Positions 1 through 10,100 of a stretch of 45,517 nucleotides of DNA are shown here, in pieces. Below the pieces are notes generated by a model, which was not told the origin of the DNA, did no database searches, and saw nothing but the letters and a program-made list of their open reading frames with translations. How positions within the stretch are numbered: the stretch's first letter is position 1; each line of letters starts with the position of its first letter. This DNA comes from Bryobacterales bacterium (GTDB taxonomy: Bacteria; Acidobacteriota; Terriglobia; Bryobacterales; Bryobacteraceae): assembly GCA_026954325.1 (NCBI GenBank), contig JAIXKK010000186.1, positions 1 through 45,517 of the forward strand, read 5' to 3'. Both the position numbers and the translations under genes were made by a program.

Positions 1-1406
1 GCTATGAAGAGGCCGTTACGGGATTTGAAAGGTTCCTGGCTATCTATCCGAACCACCAGCCGGCGCGCTTCAACCTGGCGCTGTGTTTCCAGTACCTGTC
101 GAGATGGGAAGAAGCGGAGGCGCAGTTCCGGGCGGTGCTGGCCGCGGACGAAGGGCGCCGCGCGGCGCGGCAGGGTTTGGGGATCTCCTTGTTGCATCAG
201 CAGAAGTTCCATGCCGCGCTCGAAGTGTTCGAGCAACTGTGCCTCGATCAGGCTGACGAATCCTCGTTGTTCGGCCGGGCGGTCTCGTTGCAGTTGCTAT
301 CGGAGATGGACGCGGCGATGCAGGCCTACCAGAGGGTCCTCGAAGTGAATCCGGCGGCGCGGGAGGCGCTGATCAATCTGATCACCCTGCACCGGCAGTG
401 CAAGAATCCAGGCGGGCTGAAGGAGTGTTGCGAGCGTCTGTTGGCCCTGGATCAAGACTCCGAAGCCGCGCGTGAGGGGCTGGCGGCGGCGGCGTTTTGG
501 GAAGGGGACTACAGGGAATGCGCCGGGCACTGCGCGCGGCTGCTCGAGACGCACGCCGAGAGTTTCGAGCGTTGGTCCAACCTGGGGCTGGCCTGGCAGA
601 AGGCAGGGGAACTCGATAAGTCGGCGGAAGCTTATGAGCGGGCGGCGGCATTGCGCCCGGACGCGGCGGAATCGCACTCGAGTCTGGGCCTGGTGCATCA
701 GCAACTCGGCCGTCTCGAGGAAGCACAACACAATCTCGAACAGGCGCTCACGCTGACTCCGGATGCGGCGGAACTGCTGCTGAACCTGGGCTATGTTCAT
801 GAGCAGCAACAGCGGTGGGAAGATGCGGAGGCAGCCTACCGGAAGCTGACGGCGGCTCACGCGGGGAATGCGGAAGGGTGGTTCCGGCTGGGCTATGCGT
901 GCCTGCAGCGGAACAACTATGGGGCGGCGGCGGAAGCCTTCGTCTCTTGCCTGCAACTGAGCCCGGATTGGCGTGAGGCGCGGATCAATCTGGGGCTGTC
1001 CTATCACAAGGCGGGGGACCGCGATTCGGCGAAGAGCACGCTCGGGCAACTCCTGGCGGCTGAGCCCGGGTGCGCGGACGCTTTGCGCGGACTGGCCGCG
1101 ATTGCTCTCGATGAGGGCAACGACGAAGAGGCATTGCGGCTCCATCAACAATTGATGGATGCCGGCGAGCGGACTTCCGACGTGCTCTACAACTCGGCTC
1201 TGCTGTTGCAAAAATCCGGCCGGCTGGAGGAAGCCGAACGTCTGTACCGGGAGAGCCTGGCCCAGCGGGCGGGGTTCGCCGAAGCGCTGTTGAACCTGGG
1301 CCATACGCTGGCGGCGCTCGGAAGGGATGCCGAGGCTCGCGAATCGTGGCTGGAGGCGATCCGCGTGAAGCCGGAACTGGCGACGGGCTATTTCCTGGCG
1401 GAATAG
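1..1406 (+). CDS. TPR-repeat protein, 5' end outside the window
   Basis: The frame is open from the left edge (first full codon at base 3) to a TAG stop at 1404-1406, so about 467 residues are visible and the true start lies outside. The visible part is almost entirely tetratricopeptide repeats of about 34 residues, with the usual small residues at TPR positions 8 and 20 and a Pro near position 32; more than ten repeats follow one another. A GTG at 135 could be mistaken for a start, but good TPR sequence continues upstream of it. TPR arrays are helical scaffolds for protein-protein contacts; no catalytic domain is visible, so the partner and role are unknown. It is convergent with the next gene, 6 bases apart. 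Confidence 0.85.
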   Translation, partial: YEEAVTGFERFLAIYPNHQPARFNLALCFQYLSRWEEAEAQFRAVLAADEGRRAARQGLGISLLHQQKFHAALEVFEQLCLDQADESSLFGRAVSLQLLSEMDAAMQAYQRVLEVNPAAREALINLITLHRQCKNPGGLKECCERLLALDQDSEAAREGLAAAAFWEGDYRECAGHCARLLETHAESFERWSNLGLAWQKAGELDKSAEAYERAAALRPDAAESHSSLGLVHQQLGRLEEAQHNLEQALTLTPDAAELLLNLGYVHEQQQRWEDAEAAYRKLTAAHAGNAEGWFRLGYACLQRNNYGAAAEAFVSCLQLSPDWREARINLGLSYHKAGDRDSAKSTLGQLLAAEPGCADALRGLAAIALDEGNDEEALRLHQQLMDAGERTSDVLYNSALLLQKSGRLEEAERLYRESLAQRAGFAEALLNLGHTLAALGRDAEARESWLEAIRVKPELATGYFLAE

Positions 1407-1412
1407 GCGGCG

Positions 1413-2024
1413 TTAATTCGGCACGGGCGAGGCTGACCTGGTGGTGGATTTGCGCGCTCGCTCGAAGTCGAGCAGGAGTTGTTTGGTAACCTTGTCGGCG
1501 ACGTCGGCGGCCGCGCCGCGGAACTTGGCGCCGTTGCTTTCCTTCGTGACGGACCAGATCAGGTCGCCGTCTTTGTTCACCAGCCGGAGCGAGGCGCGGG
1601 CCTCGTGTTTCCGTTCGCTGACGCGGATGGACTCCCGATCCCCGATGGAAATGCCGCCGTAGGCGCTTTTGCGGGACTGGCCGGAACCGCTGCCCGAGCC
1701 GGCATTGGTGCGGGCGTTGATGCCTTCGGAGGACTGGAACGTGTCCTGAAAAATCTCCTCGTCGGCGGAGCCGCGGAGGAAGGCATCGGCACGGTCGGCA
1801 TTTTCGGTGACGATGAAGAGCTTCGATGCCTGAAAGCTGGTCATCAGCATGTCGCGGATCTGGTCCGCGCTGGAGCCGATGAGCCTGTCGATGTAAACGC
1901 GGCGCACCTGGAGCAATTGCTGGAGGCGTTCTTCCTCGAACCGGCGCCCAGGGGTAGGGGAAGCGGGCAGGGGCTCCTGCGCGGACGCGACGGCCAGCCA
2001 CATGATGAGGACGAAGGCGCGCAT
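1413..2024 (-). CDS. Secreted protein of unknown function, 203 aa
   Basis: The start at 2024 was chosen because the protein then begins with a signal peptide (MRAFVLIMWLAVASAQ) ending in a plausible AxA-like cleavage site; the open frame extends further upstream, but that part is low-complexity Ser/Pro/Arg shadow sequence inside the neighbouring gene. The mature part has a region rich in Gln, Leu and Arg, a Gly/Ser-rich linker near residue 115 and a C-terminal part in which small-molecule or DUF4136-like folds could fit (alternating strands around residues 140-175), but I do not recognise the family. It lies 4 bases downstream of another small secreted protein on the same strand, so the two are probably co-transcribed. 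Confidence 0.7.
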   Translation of the reverse strand: MRAFVLIMWLAVASAQEPLPASPTPGRRFEEERLQQLLQVRRVYIDRLIGSSADQIRDMLMTSFQASKLFIVTENADRADAFLRGSADEEIFQDTFQSSEGINARTNAGSGSGSGQSRKSAYGGISIGDRESIRVSERKHEARASLRLVNKDGDLIWSVTKESNGAKFRGAAADVADKVTKQLLLDFERARKSTTRSASPVPN

Positions 2025-2028
2025 CGAG

Positions 2029-2490
2029 TTAGCCCCTGCCCGCCTTGCGAGCCTCGTTGTCCTGGAATTCGACCTTGCGGCCGGTGCGCGCCTCGAGGCT
2101 GGCGAGCGCGGTGCGGATGTCGTTCTTATCCACCGTGAAGACCATGGCCTGCTGGCGTCCATCGTCGTCGGCATAGCCAACAGTGAGAAAATGCTTGCGC
2201 TTCTTGCTGAGAATGAGAACGGGCGAGATGAGGATGGCGAGGGCATAGCGGCGGCTGACGGTCTGTCCGTATTCGAGCAGGTTGACATGCGTATAAAGCA
2301 CTTTGAGGGTGGCGGTTTTGGTGACCAAAATGAGGTAATCGCGGTCCGTGGTCTTTAGCAGGCCGTTGATGCCGGCGGGAATGCCTTCGACGGTGCCGCC
2401 CACGTACTCGACTCGGCCGCGGTTGCCCGTAACGGCGGAGGGAAGCGCCGCCGCGATGGCCAGAAACAGCAGAACCGGCCTGCGGGTCAC
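2029..2490 (-). CDS. Secreted protein of unknown function, 153 aa
   Basis: The protein starts with a signal peptide (about residues 1-22, ending near AVTGN). The rest is beta-rich: GGTVEGIP and related stretches, then a segment ending in a positively charged KKRKHF patch and an alpha-helical C-terminus. It looks like a small periplasmic or outer-membrane-associated domain; no named family is recognised. It is the first gene of a two-gene unit with the 203-residue secreted protein, separated by 4 bases, and is divergent from the sulfite-oxidase-like gene across a spacer of 118 bases that must hold both promoters. Confidence 0.72.
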   Translation of the reverse strand: MTRRPVLLFLAIAAALPSAVTGNRGRVEYVGGTVEGIPAGINGLLKTTDRDYLILVTKTATLKVLYTHVNLLEYGQTVSRRYALAILISPVLILSKKRKHFLTVGYADDDGRQQAMVFTVDKNDIRTALASLEARTGRKVEFQDNEARKAGRG

Positions 2491-2608
2491 GGAATGAAAG
2501 TCCTCCTCCCGGGCATATAGTGGTAGTCGCGTGGGCGGGGGGAAAATCTCATCTGCAACCCTGCCAATTCACGCAGCATCCTAGAATAGGAGAAGCGGAG
2601 GGCAGGAG

Positions 2609-3265
2609 ATGTTTGATCTTGACAGCAAGCTGCGGGAAGAGGACCCGCGGATACCCGAAGGGCAGGAAGAAGGCGTGATCATCAGTCCCGACACGCGGCG
2701 GGGGAACAGGATTCCGCCGGGGCAATCACGGACGCGGAAATGGCCGGTGCTGGACGCCAGCGGCACACCACGAGTGGATCTGGGGAAGTGGCGGCTGCAA
2801 CTGGCGGGACTGGTTGGCGGAGAGGTGAGTTTTACCTGGGAAGAGTTCCTGGCGCTGCCGAGGGTAAAGGTGTTTGCCGACTTTCATTGCGTGACGCGGT
2901 GGTCGCGGCTTGGCAACGTGTGGGAGGGCGTCTCGACGCGCAAACTGGTGGAACTGGCCGGAGGAGTGAAGAAGGAGTGCCGCTACGCGCTGGCGTACGG
3001 CTATGACCACGGCTGGACCGCGAACCTGCCGGTGGAGGATTTTCTCGCCGAAGACTCGCTGGTGGCGATGACGCACGACAGGGTTCCCCTTGAAGATGAG
3101 CACGGCGGACCGGCGCGGCTGATTGTGCCGCGGCTCTATGCGTGGAAGAGCGCCAAGTGGCTGGCGGGAATCGAATTTCTCGAAAAGGACCGGGCCGGGT
3201 TCTGGGAGCGGAACGGGTACCACATGCACGGCGATCCCTGGAAGGAAGAGCGGTTCGGATACTGA
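2609..3265 (+). CDS. Sulfite-oxidase-like molybdopterin oxidoreductase, 218 aa
   Basis: The protein matches the single-domain molybdopterin-binding family of sulfite oxidase and YedY/MsrP (Oxidored_molyb, COG2041). The key feature is the cysteine that ligates molybdenum, Cys94 in FHCVTRW, followed by the substrate-pocket stretch around residues 95-110 and the GYDHGWTANLP segment. No Tat or Sec signal peptide is present, unlike MsrP, so it is predicted cytoplasmic. The length is normal for the cytoplasmic COG2041 subgroup. The true substrate is unknown. A purine-rich ribosome-binding site (GGAGGGCAGGAG) lies immediately before the ATG. The stop overlaps the start of the following metallo-beta-lactamase-fold gene (TGATG), which implies translational coupling. 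Confidence 0.85.
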   Translation: MFDLDSKLREEDPRIPEGQEEGVIISPDTRRGNRIPPGQSRTRKWPVLDASGTPRVDLGKWRLQLAGLVGGEVSFTWEEFLALPRVKVFADFHCVTRWSRLGNVWEGVSTRKLVELAGGVKKECRYALAYGYDHGWTANLPVEDFLAEDSLVAMTHDRVPLEDEHGGPARLIVPRLYAWKSAKWLAGIEFLEKDRAGFWERNGYHMHGDPWKEERFGY

Positions 3266-4221
3266 TGGGCACTGTAGTTACAAGCAAACTGGCGCGGCGC
3301 GCCATTTTGGGAGGGGGGGCGGCGTTCGCTTCCGCCGGCGCGCTGGGCTATGCGGCATACCGGAGGTTTCCCCTGTTTTTTGAGCAATATGTATCGGAAA
3401 TGAAGTTGCCGATCCTGCCGGCTCCGCGCGTGCCGGATCCGAAGAAGTGGCCGGATAAGGGCGTCCATTCGGCCTGGCTGGGACACAGCACGGTGCTGTT
3501 GAAGGTGGATGGCTATACCATTCTCACGGACCCGGTGTTCAGCGACCGCGCCGGGATTGACCTGATGCTGTTCACTTTGGGTGTGAAGAGGATGGTGGCT
3601 CCGGCGCTGGGCATCAGGCAACTGCCGCGCGTGGATCTGATCCTGGTATCGCACGCGCACATGGACCACCTGGACACGCCGTCGCTGCGCAAACTGGAGA
3701 GTAAGGCGGTACAAGTAGTGATGGCGTCGCAGACGAGCGACCTGATCCGTGCGGACCGGTACGCAAAGGTTACCGAACTCGGCTGGGGCCAGTGGGTGCA
3801 GGCGGGTCCGGCGAAGGTGACGGCATTCGAGGTGCGGCACTGGGGCGCGCGAATGCGGACGGACACCTACCGCGGCTACAACGGGTATGTGGTGGAGGTG
3901 AACAGGCGGCGGATCGTGTTCGCGGGCGATACGGCGCTGACGGACACGTTTCGCGAGGTGAGGGCGCGGGGCGCGATCGATCTGGCGATCATGCCGATCG
4001 GGGCGTATAACCCCTGGATCCGGGCGCACTGCTCGCCGGAGCAGGCCTGGCGCATGGGCAATGACGCGGGCGCGGAGTATATCCTGCCGGTGCATCACCG
4101 GACGTTTCACCTGAGCCGGGAACCTGTGGGAGAGCCGCTGGAGCGGCTGTTGAGCGCGGCGGGGAGCCGTCCGGAGCGGGTGGCGCTGCGCGGGATCGGG
4201 GACGAGTTCCACCTGTCGTAG
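3265..4221 (+). CDS. MBL-fold metal-dependent hydrolase, 318 aa
   Basis: The ATG at 3265 overlaps the previous stop codon, and choosing it gives an N-terminal hydrophobic segment with an RR pair (residues 9-30, AILGGGAAFASAGALG), probably a membrane anchor or signal. The body carries the metal-binding HAHMDHLD motif (HxHxDH) near residue 130 and later GDTAL and HHRTFHL elements, as in the UlaG / NAPE-PLD-like branch (Lactamase_B_2). Such enzymes hydrolyse phosphodiester or similar bonds; NAPE-PLD-type members act on phospholipids. The substrate here cannot be told. It forms a coupled pair with the sulfite-oxidase-like gene. Confidence 0.85.
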   Translation: MGTVVTSKLARRAILGGGAAFASAGALGYAAYRRFPLFFEQYVSEMKLPILPAPRVPDPKKWPDKGVHSAWLGHSTVLLKVDGYTILTDPVFSDRAGIDLMLFTLGVKRMVAPALGIRQLPRVDLILVSHAHMDHLDTPSLRKLESKAVQVVMASQTSDLIRADRYAKVTELGWGQWVQAGPAKVTAFEVRHWGARMRTDTYRGYNGYVVEVNRRRIVFAGDTALTDTFREVRARGAIDLAIMPIGAYNPWIRAHCSPEQAWRMGNDAGAEYILPVHHRTFHLSREPVGEPLERLLSAAGSRPERVALRGIGDEFHLS

Positions 4222-4308
4222 GGGAGCGGAGAAAGAGCAAGCAACAGGAAAACCTTTCGAGGCGCTCGGGGGTTTACACTGGATGAAGGATTTTCCAACC
4301 GTATCCGC

Positions 4309-6402
4309 ATGTGCAAGAGTCGTATTGTTTCCCTTCTGGCCGGAGCGCTGCTCGGGCCTTCCCTGTTTGCATTGACGCCGGACGCAAAGCGTTTCCTCGA
4401 GACGCAGCCCTTGCGGTTCGAGGCCAATGGCGGCCACCTCGAACCCGGGGTGCTGTTCCGCTCGTTATGGGCGGATTACTCGGTGGAGTTGCTGCGTGAT
4501 CAGATCGTCCTGCGAACCGACTCCGCGGAGGCGCCGGTGCGCATCAGGCTGAAGGGCGCGCGAACCGAAGCGCGCGTGGAAGGCGCCGAGGCGCTGAGCG
4601 CCAGGGGCAGCTATTTCCTGGGTAACCGCAAGAGCGCCTGGAAGACGGGAATCGCGCAGTACCGCAAAGTGCGCTACCACGAGGTGTGGCCAGGAATTGA
4701 CGTGGTTTTCTACGGCGCGGGCAAGCACCTGGAGTTCGACTTCGTGGTGCGGCCCGGTGCGGACCCGAACCGCATCCGGTTGGCCTTCGACGGCACGGAC
4801 GGGGTGCGGGAGGACGGCGGCGACCTCGTTCCGCGGACGGATGCCGGGTTGAAGTTGCATGTGCCGGTGGTGTATCAGGAGTCCGCGGACGGAGAGCGGT
4901 CGAAGGTGGAGGGGCGTTACAGCCTGTTGGGCCGCAACGAGGCGGGGTTCGTGCTGGGGCAGTATGACGCGGGGCGGACGCTGGTGATTGATCCGGTGCT
5001 TGGATATTCGACGTATCTGGGCGTGGGGACTCCCGAAGTGGCGCGCGCGGTAGGCGTGGATCCTTCGGGGCGGATCTGGGTGGCGATTACCGCGGCGAGC
5101 AACACGCTCCCCATCGTGGGCAATCCGGTGCGGAGCGCGAACCAGGGCAAGAAGGATGTGTTCATCGCCTGTTTTGACCCTTCGAAGAGCGGGGACGATT
5201 CGCTGGTGTATTCCACCTATCTCGGGGGAACGGGCGATGAGGAAGCGCGGGCGCTGGCGATTGACAACCTCGGGCAGGTGTATGTCGCGGGGATTACGAA
5301 TTCGGCAGATTTCCCGCTGGCCGGCCCCAGCGCGCGGACGGGTTTCGGAGGAAGCTACGACAGTTTCGTGATCCGGCTGAACCCGGCGGCGAGCGGGGGG
5401 GCAGCGCTCGAGTTTTCCACCTACTTTGGGGGTGCGAACGATGACTGGGTGCAGGGCTTGGCGCTCGACCGGTTCGGGAGCATCTACATGTCGGGGACCA
5501 CGAATTCGGATGACCTGCCGCTGACCAGTCCGGCGACGCAGCCCAACCGGCGCGGCGGATATGACGCCTGGGTCACGAAGATTTCTCCGTTCCTCGATAA
5601 GAGCCTGGTGTACTCGACGTATCTCGGCGGGAGCAGTTCGGATTTCGGGACAGCGGTGGCGCCGGCTCCGGATGGCAACGCGATCTATTTCGCGGGGTAC
5701 ACGTATTCCGGCGATTTCCCGATTTCGGGGCCGGCGCTTCAGAATACGTTGAAGGGCGCCGACGGCTTCGTGGCGAAGGTCGATCTCACCAGGAGCGGGC
5801 TGGACGCCCTGGTATACGTGTCATACTTCGGCGGCAGCGGCCTCGATGTGCCGCAGGTGATGGCGCTTGATGCCAAGGGCGGCGTGGTGCTGGCGGGCTA
5901 CACGCTATCGACGGACTTCCCGGTGACCCAGCAGGCGTTTCAGGCGCAGTCCGCGGGAATGTCGGACGTTTTTCTTTCGCGTCTGGACCTGACGCTGCCC
6001 CCGGTGGAGCAATTGACGTTTTCCAGTTATCTGGGCGGCTCGCAGACCGACATCCTGCAAGGGATGGCGATGGACGGCGCGGGACATGTGTTTCTTTCCG
6101 GATATACGTTCTCGAGCGACTTTCCCGTGCGGAGCGCCCTGCAGAACGTGTTCGGCGGGCAGGTGGACGGATTCGTCACGGAGTTCGACCTGACGGGAGC
6201 CGTCGAGTCGACTATCGTGTATTCGACGTATCTGGGCGGCTCGGGGCAGGATATCCCTTACGGATTGGCGGTGAACGCGAAGGGCGTGGCGTACGTGTCA
6301 GGCATCACGGACTCGACCGACTACCCGGTGAGCGGTGGCGCCAAACAAACGGCCGCCGCGGGAGCCGGGGACGCGTTCGTGACGCAGATCTCGCCGCGGT
6401 AG
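4309..6402 (+). CDS. Secreted SBBP-repeat beta-propeller protein, 697 aa
   Basis: A signal peptide (residues 1-21, ending SLFA) is followed by an N-terminal domain of about 220 residues of the type found before SBBP repeats in Acidobacteriota and related bacteria (it includes a GIDVVFYG stretch). Seven copies of the SBBP repeat then follow, each starting with a YSTYLGG-like motif and ending with a DFPL/DFPV-like motif, in regular steps of about 60-65 residues. They form a seven-bladed beta-propeller. These proteins are exported and presumably bind surface or extracellular ligands; there is no catalytic motif. No strong ribosome-binding site is seen close to the ATG. Confidence 0.88.
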   Translation: MCKSRIVSLLAGALLGPSLFALTPDAKRFLETQPLRFEANGGHLEPGVLFRSLWADYSVELLRDQIVLRTDSAEAPVRIRLKGARTEARVEGAEALSARGSYFLGNRKSAWKTGIAQYRKVRYHEVWPGIDVVFYGAGKHLEFDFVVRPGADPNRIRLAFDGTDGVREDGGDLVPRTDAGLKLHVPVVYQESADGERSKVEGRYSLLGRNEAGFVLGQYDAGRTLVIDPVLGYSTYLGVGTPEVARAVGVDPSGRIWVAITAASNTLPIVGNPVRSANQGKKDVFIACFDPSKSGDDSLVYSTYLGGTGDEEARALAIDNLGQVYVAGITNSADFPLAGPSARTGFGGSYDSFVIRLNPAASGGAALEFSTYFGGANDDWVQGLALDRFGSIYMSGTTNSDDLPLTSPATQPNRRGGYDAWVTKISPFLDKSLVYSTYLGGSSSDFGTAVAPAPDGNAIYFAGYTYSGDFPISGPALQNTLKGADGFVAKVDLTRSGLDALVYVSYFGGSGLDVPQVMALDAKGGVVLAGYTLSTDFPVTQQAFQAQSAGMSDVFLSRLDLTLPPVEQLTFSSYLGGSQTDILQGMAMDGAGHVFLSGYTFSSDFPVRSALQNVFGGQVDGFVTEFDLTGAVESTIVYSTYLGGSGQDIPYGLAVNAKGVAYVSGITDSTDYPVSGGAKQTAAAGAGDAFVTQISPR

Positions 6403-6410
6403 GCGGGAGG

Positions 6411-6869
6411 ATGGCCATGGAGAAACCGCTGAAGCACATGGATGACGCTTACAAGTGGTCTCTGGAAACGGTTGCTGCTTTGCGCGCCGGAGATTTTTCC
6501 CGAATCGACATGGAAGAGACTCATTAACGAAGCCGGTTCGATTGCGGGCGGACTACGGCGGGAATTGGCGGCGATATTGAAGAACATCCTCGAAGCACTG
6601 TTGATCCTGACTTATCTTATGCGGGCTCCGATCAAGCGGATGCGGAGCGCCAGTTAGTGCATGCTCAGGGACAACTCCAACTCCTGCTGTATTCCGCCCC
6701 AACGCTTCGAGAAGTGATTCAGGAAATCCTGGAAAAGGAATACCGGCGCGCAAAGGACAACGTAACCGAGGATTACGGTTTGCGGCTCCCGGAGTCGTGT
6801 CCGTTTCCGCTCGAGCGGATCGTGGAAGATCCGTTCGACAGGCTGGTGGCCGAAGGCAAACTGGCATGA
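6411..6869 (+). pseudogene. Decayed DUF29-family gene, copy 1 (two frameshifts)
   Basis: A GGCGGGAGG ribosome-binding site precedes ATG 6411. The first frame reads MDDAYKWSLETVAAL and IDMEETH and stops at 6527; the +1 frame continues with LINEAGSIAGGLRRELAAIL; the original frame resumes near 6640 with LREVIQEILEKEYRRAKDN, then GLRLPESCPFPLERIV and a TGA at 6867-6869. Joined, these match the order of a DUF29 protein: an N-terminal YxWxxE segment, the EEI-xxM-RRELxxxL helix, the helix before the C-terminal part, and the FPxxCPYxLExI ending. Two compensating indels therefore break one gene of about 150 codons. DUF29 proteins are small cytoplasmic helical proteins of unknown role, common in cyanobacteria and other phyla. 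A sequencing error is possible but the next copy is also broken. Confidence 0.72.
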
Positions 6870-7162
6870 AGACGTATCCCCAACTGATCAGCGAAATGAG
6901 CAAGTCCGAACCGCGAGAACTGGAAAGCCGCCTCTGAGAGAACAACAACCGGGGGTGGAAGAAGTCTGTTCGGGATCAGCAGATCGAGTTGAGCGACCAC
7001 ATAGAGGAGAATCCGGGGCTCAAATCAAGGATCACGGACACACTTCCCGACACGGTGTACCGCTCGGTGGTAGGTGGCCTGAGCAGGGATTATCCAACTG
7101 CCCGGCTTCCTCTGTCACGCCAGTTGTCGATGGAAGAGGTTGTATGCGGCGGCATCGGCTGA
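6866..7162 (+). pseudogene. Decayed DUF29-family gene, copy 2 (nonsense plus deletion)
   Basis: The start overlaps the stop of copy 1 (ATGA). One single frame holds LISEMSKSEPRELESRL, an in-frame TGA at 6935-6937, and then RGWKKSVRDQQIELSDHI-EENPGL and a C-terminal SRQLSMEEVV ending at TGA 7160-7162. The order matches a DUF29 protein, but the N-terminal segment and the MHLLKW-like central helix expected between the two halves are missing. It is therefore a second remnant, possibly of a tandem duplication or a pair of paralogues once translated together. No product is expected. Confidence 0.68.
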
Positions 7163-7194
7163 AATTTCCGCCGCTTCCCTGACCCGCTCCCGGT

Positions 7195-10100
7195 CTACTT
7201 CGGGGAGACCGGGAACGACGTGAAGGCGCCGCCCGGGTTGAAGCGCAGGCCGAGGCCCGTGATCTGGGTTCCGGTGGAAGTGAACTCGGTTGTGCCGCGG
7301 CGGTTCACCGAGGAGGCGAAGCGGCCTGGCAGCGTGAATGCTGTGTGCCCGCGGCCGGAAAGCGAGATGGTGTCCGTGCCGATCTGCTGGCCGGATTCAT
7401 CGCGGATCACCACGTTGATGGTGGCGCCGAGAGTGGCGCTCACGTTCACCAGCGCCATCGAGGTGACGAAGTTGTCCGTGTTGTCGAAGGGCAGGACGAA
7501 CTTGTTGCTGGTGGTGGTGAGAGTGACGGCGGCCTCCTGATCGGGGCGTCCGGTGACGCGCTGGCGGAAGACGGCGAGTCCGCCGATGTTGCGGGTGGTG
7601 GTGAGTTCGGCCCAGCCCTGGACCAGATCCGTGGATCCCCCCAGCGTTTCGATGACGCGGACGCCGCCGGCGGGGATCGTGCCGTCGACAGAGTCGGCGG
7701 AACCGCCTCCGGCAAGCGGGATGGGCAGGTTCGAGCCGTTCTGGCGCCAGAAGCGGAGGGTGAACGGGGCCGGCACGGTGTCGAGGTTCACGAGCGTGAT
7801 GGTGGTCTTCCAGGCCGAGCCGTCGGCAATTTGCGAGATGATCTGCGTGGTGGACTGGCCGCTCGAGTTGAGAGGCACGTTGAGAGTGGGCAGCGAAGTG
7901 AAGGCGCCGCCGGGATTGAAGCGCAGGCCGAGGGCGGAGAAATCCGCCGCGGGGGAAGTGAAGTCGACCGAGCCGCGGAGCCCGGCCATGGAGGGGAAGC
8001 GTTCCGCCATGACGAAAGCATTGTGTCCCAGCGGCGGGAGGTTCACGCTGTCGCCGAGCAGCGGCGAGCCGTCCTCGGCGCGCGGGGATGCGGCAATGGC
8101 GCGGGATTGCGCGCCGTTCGTGTTGACGAGCGCCATGGAGGAGACGAAGCTCTGGGTGTTATCGAACGGCAGCACGAAGTGGTTCGAGGGGATGGTGGCG
8201 CTGACGGCGGCTTCCTGATCGGGGCGTCCTTCGACGCGCTGGCGGAAGACGCCGAGGCCGCTGACGAGCCTGGTGCTGGTGAGTTCGGCCCAACCTTGCG
8301 AAAGGAGCGTGTCCGTGCCGAGCGTGCTGATGGTGCGGCTGCCGCCTACGGGGATGGCGCCGGAGAGGGTTTCCACACGGCCGGGTGTGCCGTCGAAGGG
8401 GAGGCGCAGCGGAGAGCCGTCATCGGCGTAGAAGCGCAGGGTGTAGGGCGCGGGGTCGGTGTCGAGGTTCACCAGGGTGATGGTGGTTTTCCAAGCCGAG
8501 CCATCGGCAATTTGCGAAATTAACTGCCGGCCGGGCGGGGGCGCGGTAGCGATGTTGAAGGTGACGTTGACGATTTGAGGGCTGTTGGATACTCCCGAGG
8601 CGCTGAAGGTGATGGCGCCTCTGTACGTGCCCGCGGCGAGTCCGGAAGGGTTGGCCCTGACGGTGACGGTGGCGGGCGACGTTCCGGAGACAGGTTCGAC
8701 GCTCAGCCAGGGGATGTTGTTTTCGGTGGTCACGCTGGTGCTGAACTGAGAGCCGCCGGCGGAGATGTTCAGTTGCGCGGTCTGTGCCTGCGTGGAGCCG
8801 GGCGCGGCGAGGAGGTTGACGGTTCCCGGAGTAACAACCAACGCAGGCGCCGTGACGGTGAGAGTCACCGGAATGTTCAACGGGCTGTTGTTGATGTCAG
8901 GTGAGGCGACGCCGATGGAGCCGGTGTATGTCCCGGCGGCGAGATTCGCGGCATTGACCGATACGGTGAGGGCGCCCGGGCTGGAGCCGCCGGTGGGGGA
9001 GACGTTGAGCCACGACCCGCCGCCGGCGGTGGAGGTGGTCACCTGATAACCGGCAGCGGCAGTGCTGGTGAGGGCGATGGTTTTCGGCGCCGGGGCGGCG
9101 CCGCCGCTGGTTTGCGTGAAGGCGAGCGATGTGGGCGCGGCGGCGATGACGTTGGAAGGTTGGATGATGAGGCGCACCCGCACGTTCTGGGGCGTTGCCG
9201 AGATGGAGGGGACGGTGACGGCGATGTTCGCTTCATAGACTCCGGGCCCGAGCCCGCTGGGGGCCACTTGAACGGTAATGTTCTGCGGAGTGTTTCCCGA
9301 AGGTCCGGCCAGCAGCCAGGAGCCGCCGGAGGGTGTTGCCGTGAAGGGCTTGGAACTGTTGTCCGTAGTGGTGACGGCGAGGGTGCGCGGGTTCGGGATG
9401 GGTCCGGCGGCCGGCATGGCAAAGTCGAGCGTTGGAGGGCTCACATTGAAGAGCGCGCTATCGGAGACGTTGAGGACGACATTCAATGTGGGCGAGGCGG
9501 GCGGCGCGGGCGTCACGCCAGGTTGTCCGCTGAAAGTGATGGTGGCGTTGTACTGACCATTGGGGAGCGCGGAAGCGGCTTGCGCGTTGACGCCGAGGGT
9601 GAGCGGGGCGGGCGTGGTTCCCGTGGTGGTTCCTCCCAGCAGCCATGTGGCGCCGGAGGGTGTTATGGCGGTAACCGCGGATTGGAAGTTGAAGGCAGCT
9701 CCCGTGCTGGTAACGTTGATGACCTGGTTCGATGGCTGGGTTTGGCCCTTCTGGAGGTTAAAGACCATGGACGGGGGATCGACCACCAGTTGGGCTCTAC
9801 TGGTAACCACGAGGGTCACCGGAATGGTGACGGCGTTGCCCGGCCCGGTGATGGTGATCGCGCCGCGATAGGTCCCCGACGGGAGTCCGGTGGCATCCAC
9901 GAGCGAGGAGATAGTGTCGGGGGCGGCGCCGGTGAAGGGTCCGGCAACGAGCCATGCGCCTCCGTTGGATGTCGTGGCAGAAACGGTGTAATTGGCGCCT
10001 GGTGATGTGGCGGTCAATTGGATGGGGGCGAGGGCCTGCGTGAGGTTGGCCTGGTCCGTGGAAATGGTGGCGGAAAGGGCGCGCGGGGAGGCGCCGAGGA

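Noticed and set aside
297..1304. A 335-codon minus-strand frame
   Set aside because: It is the antisense shadow of the TPR array.
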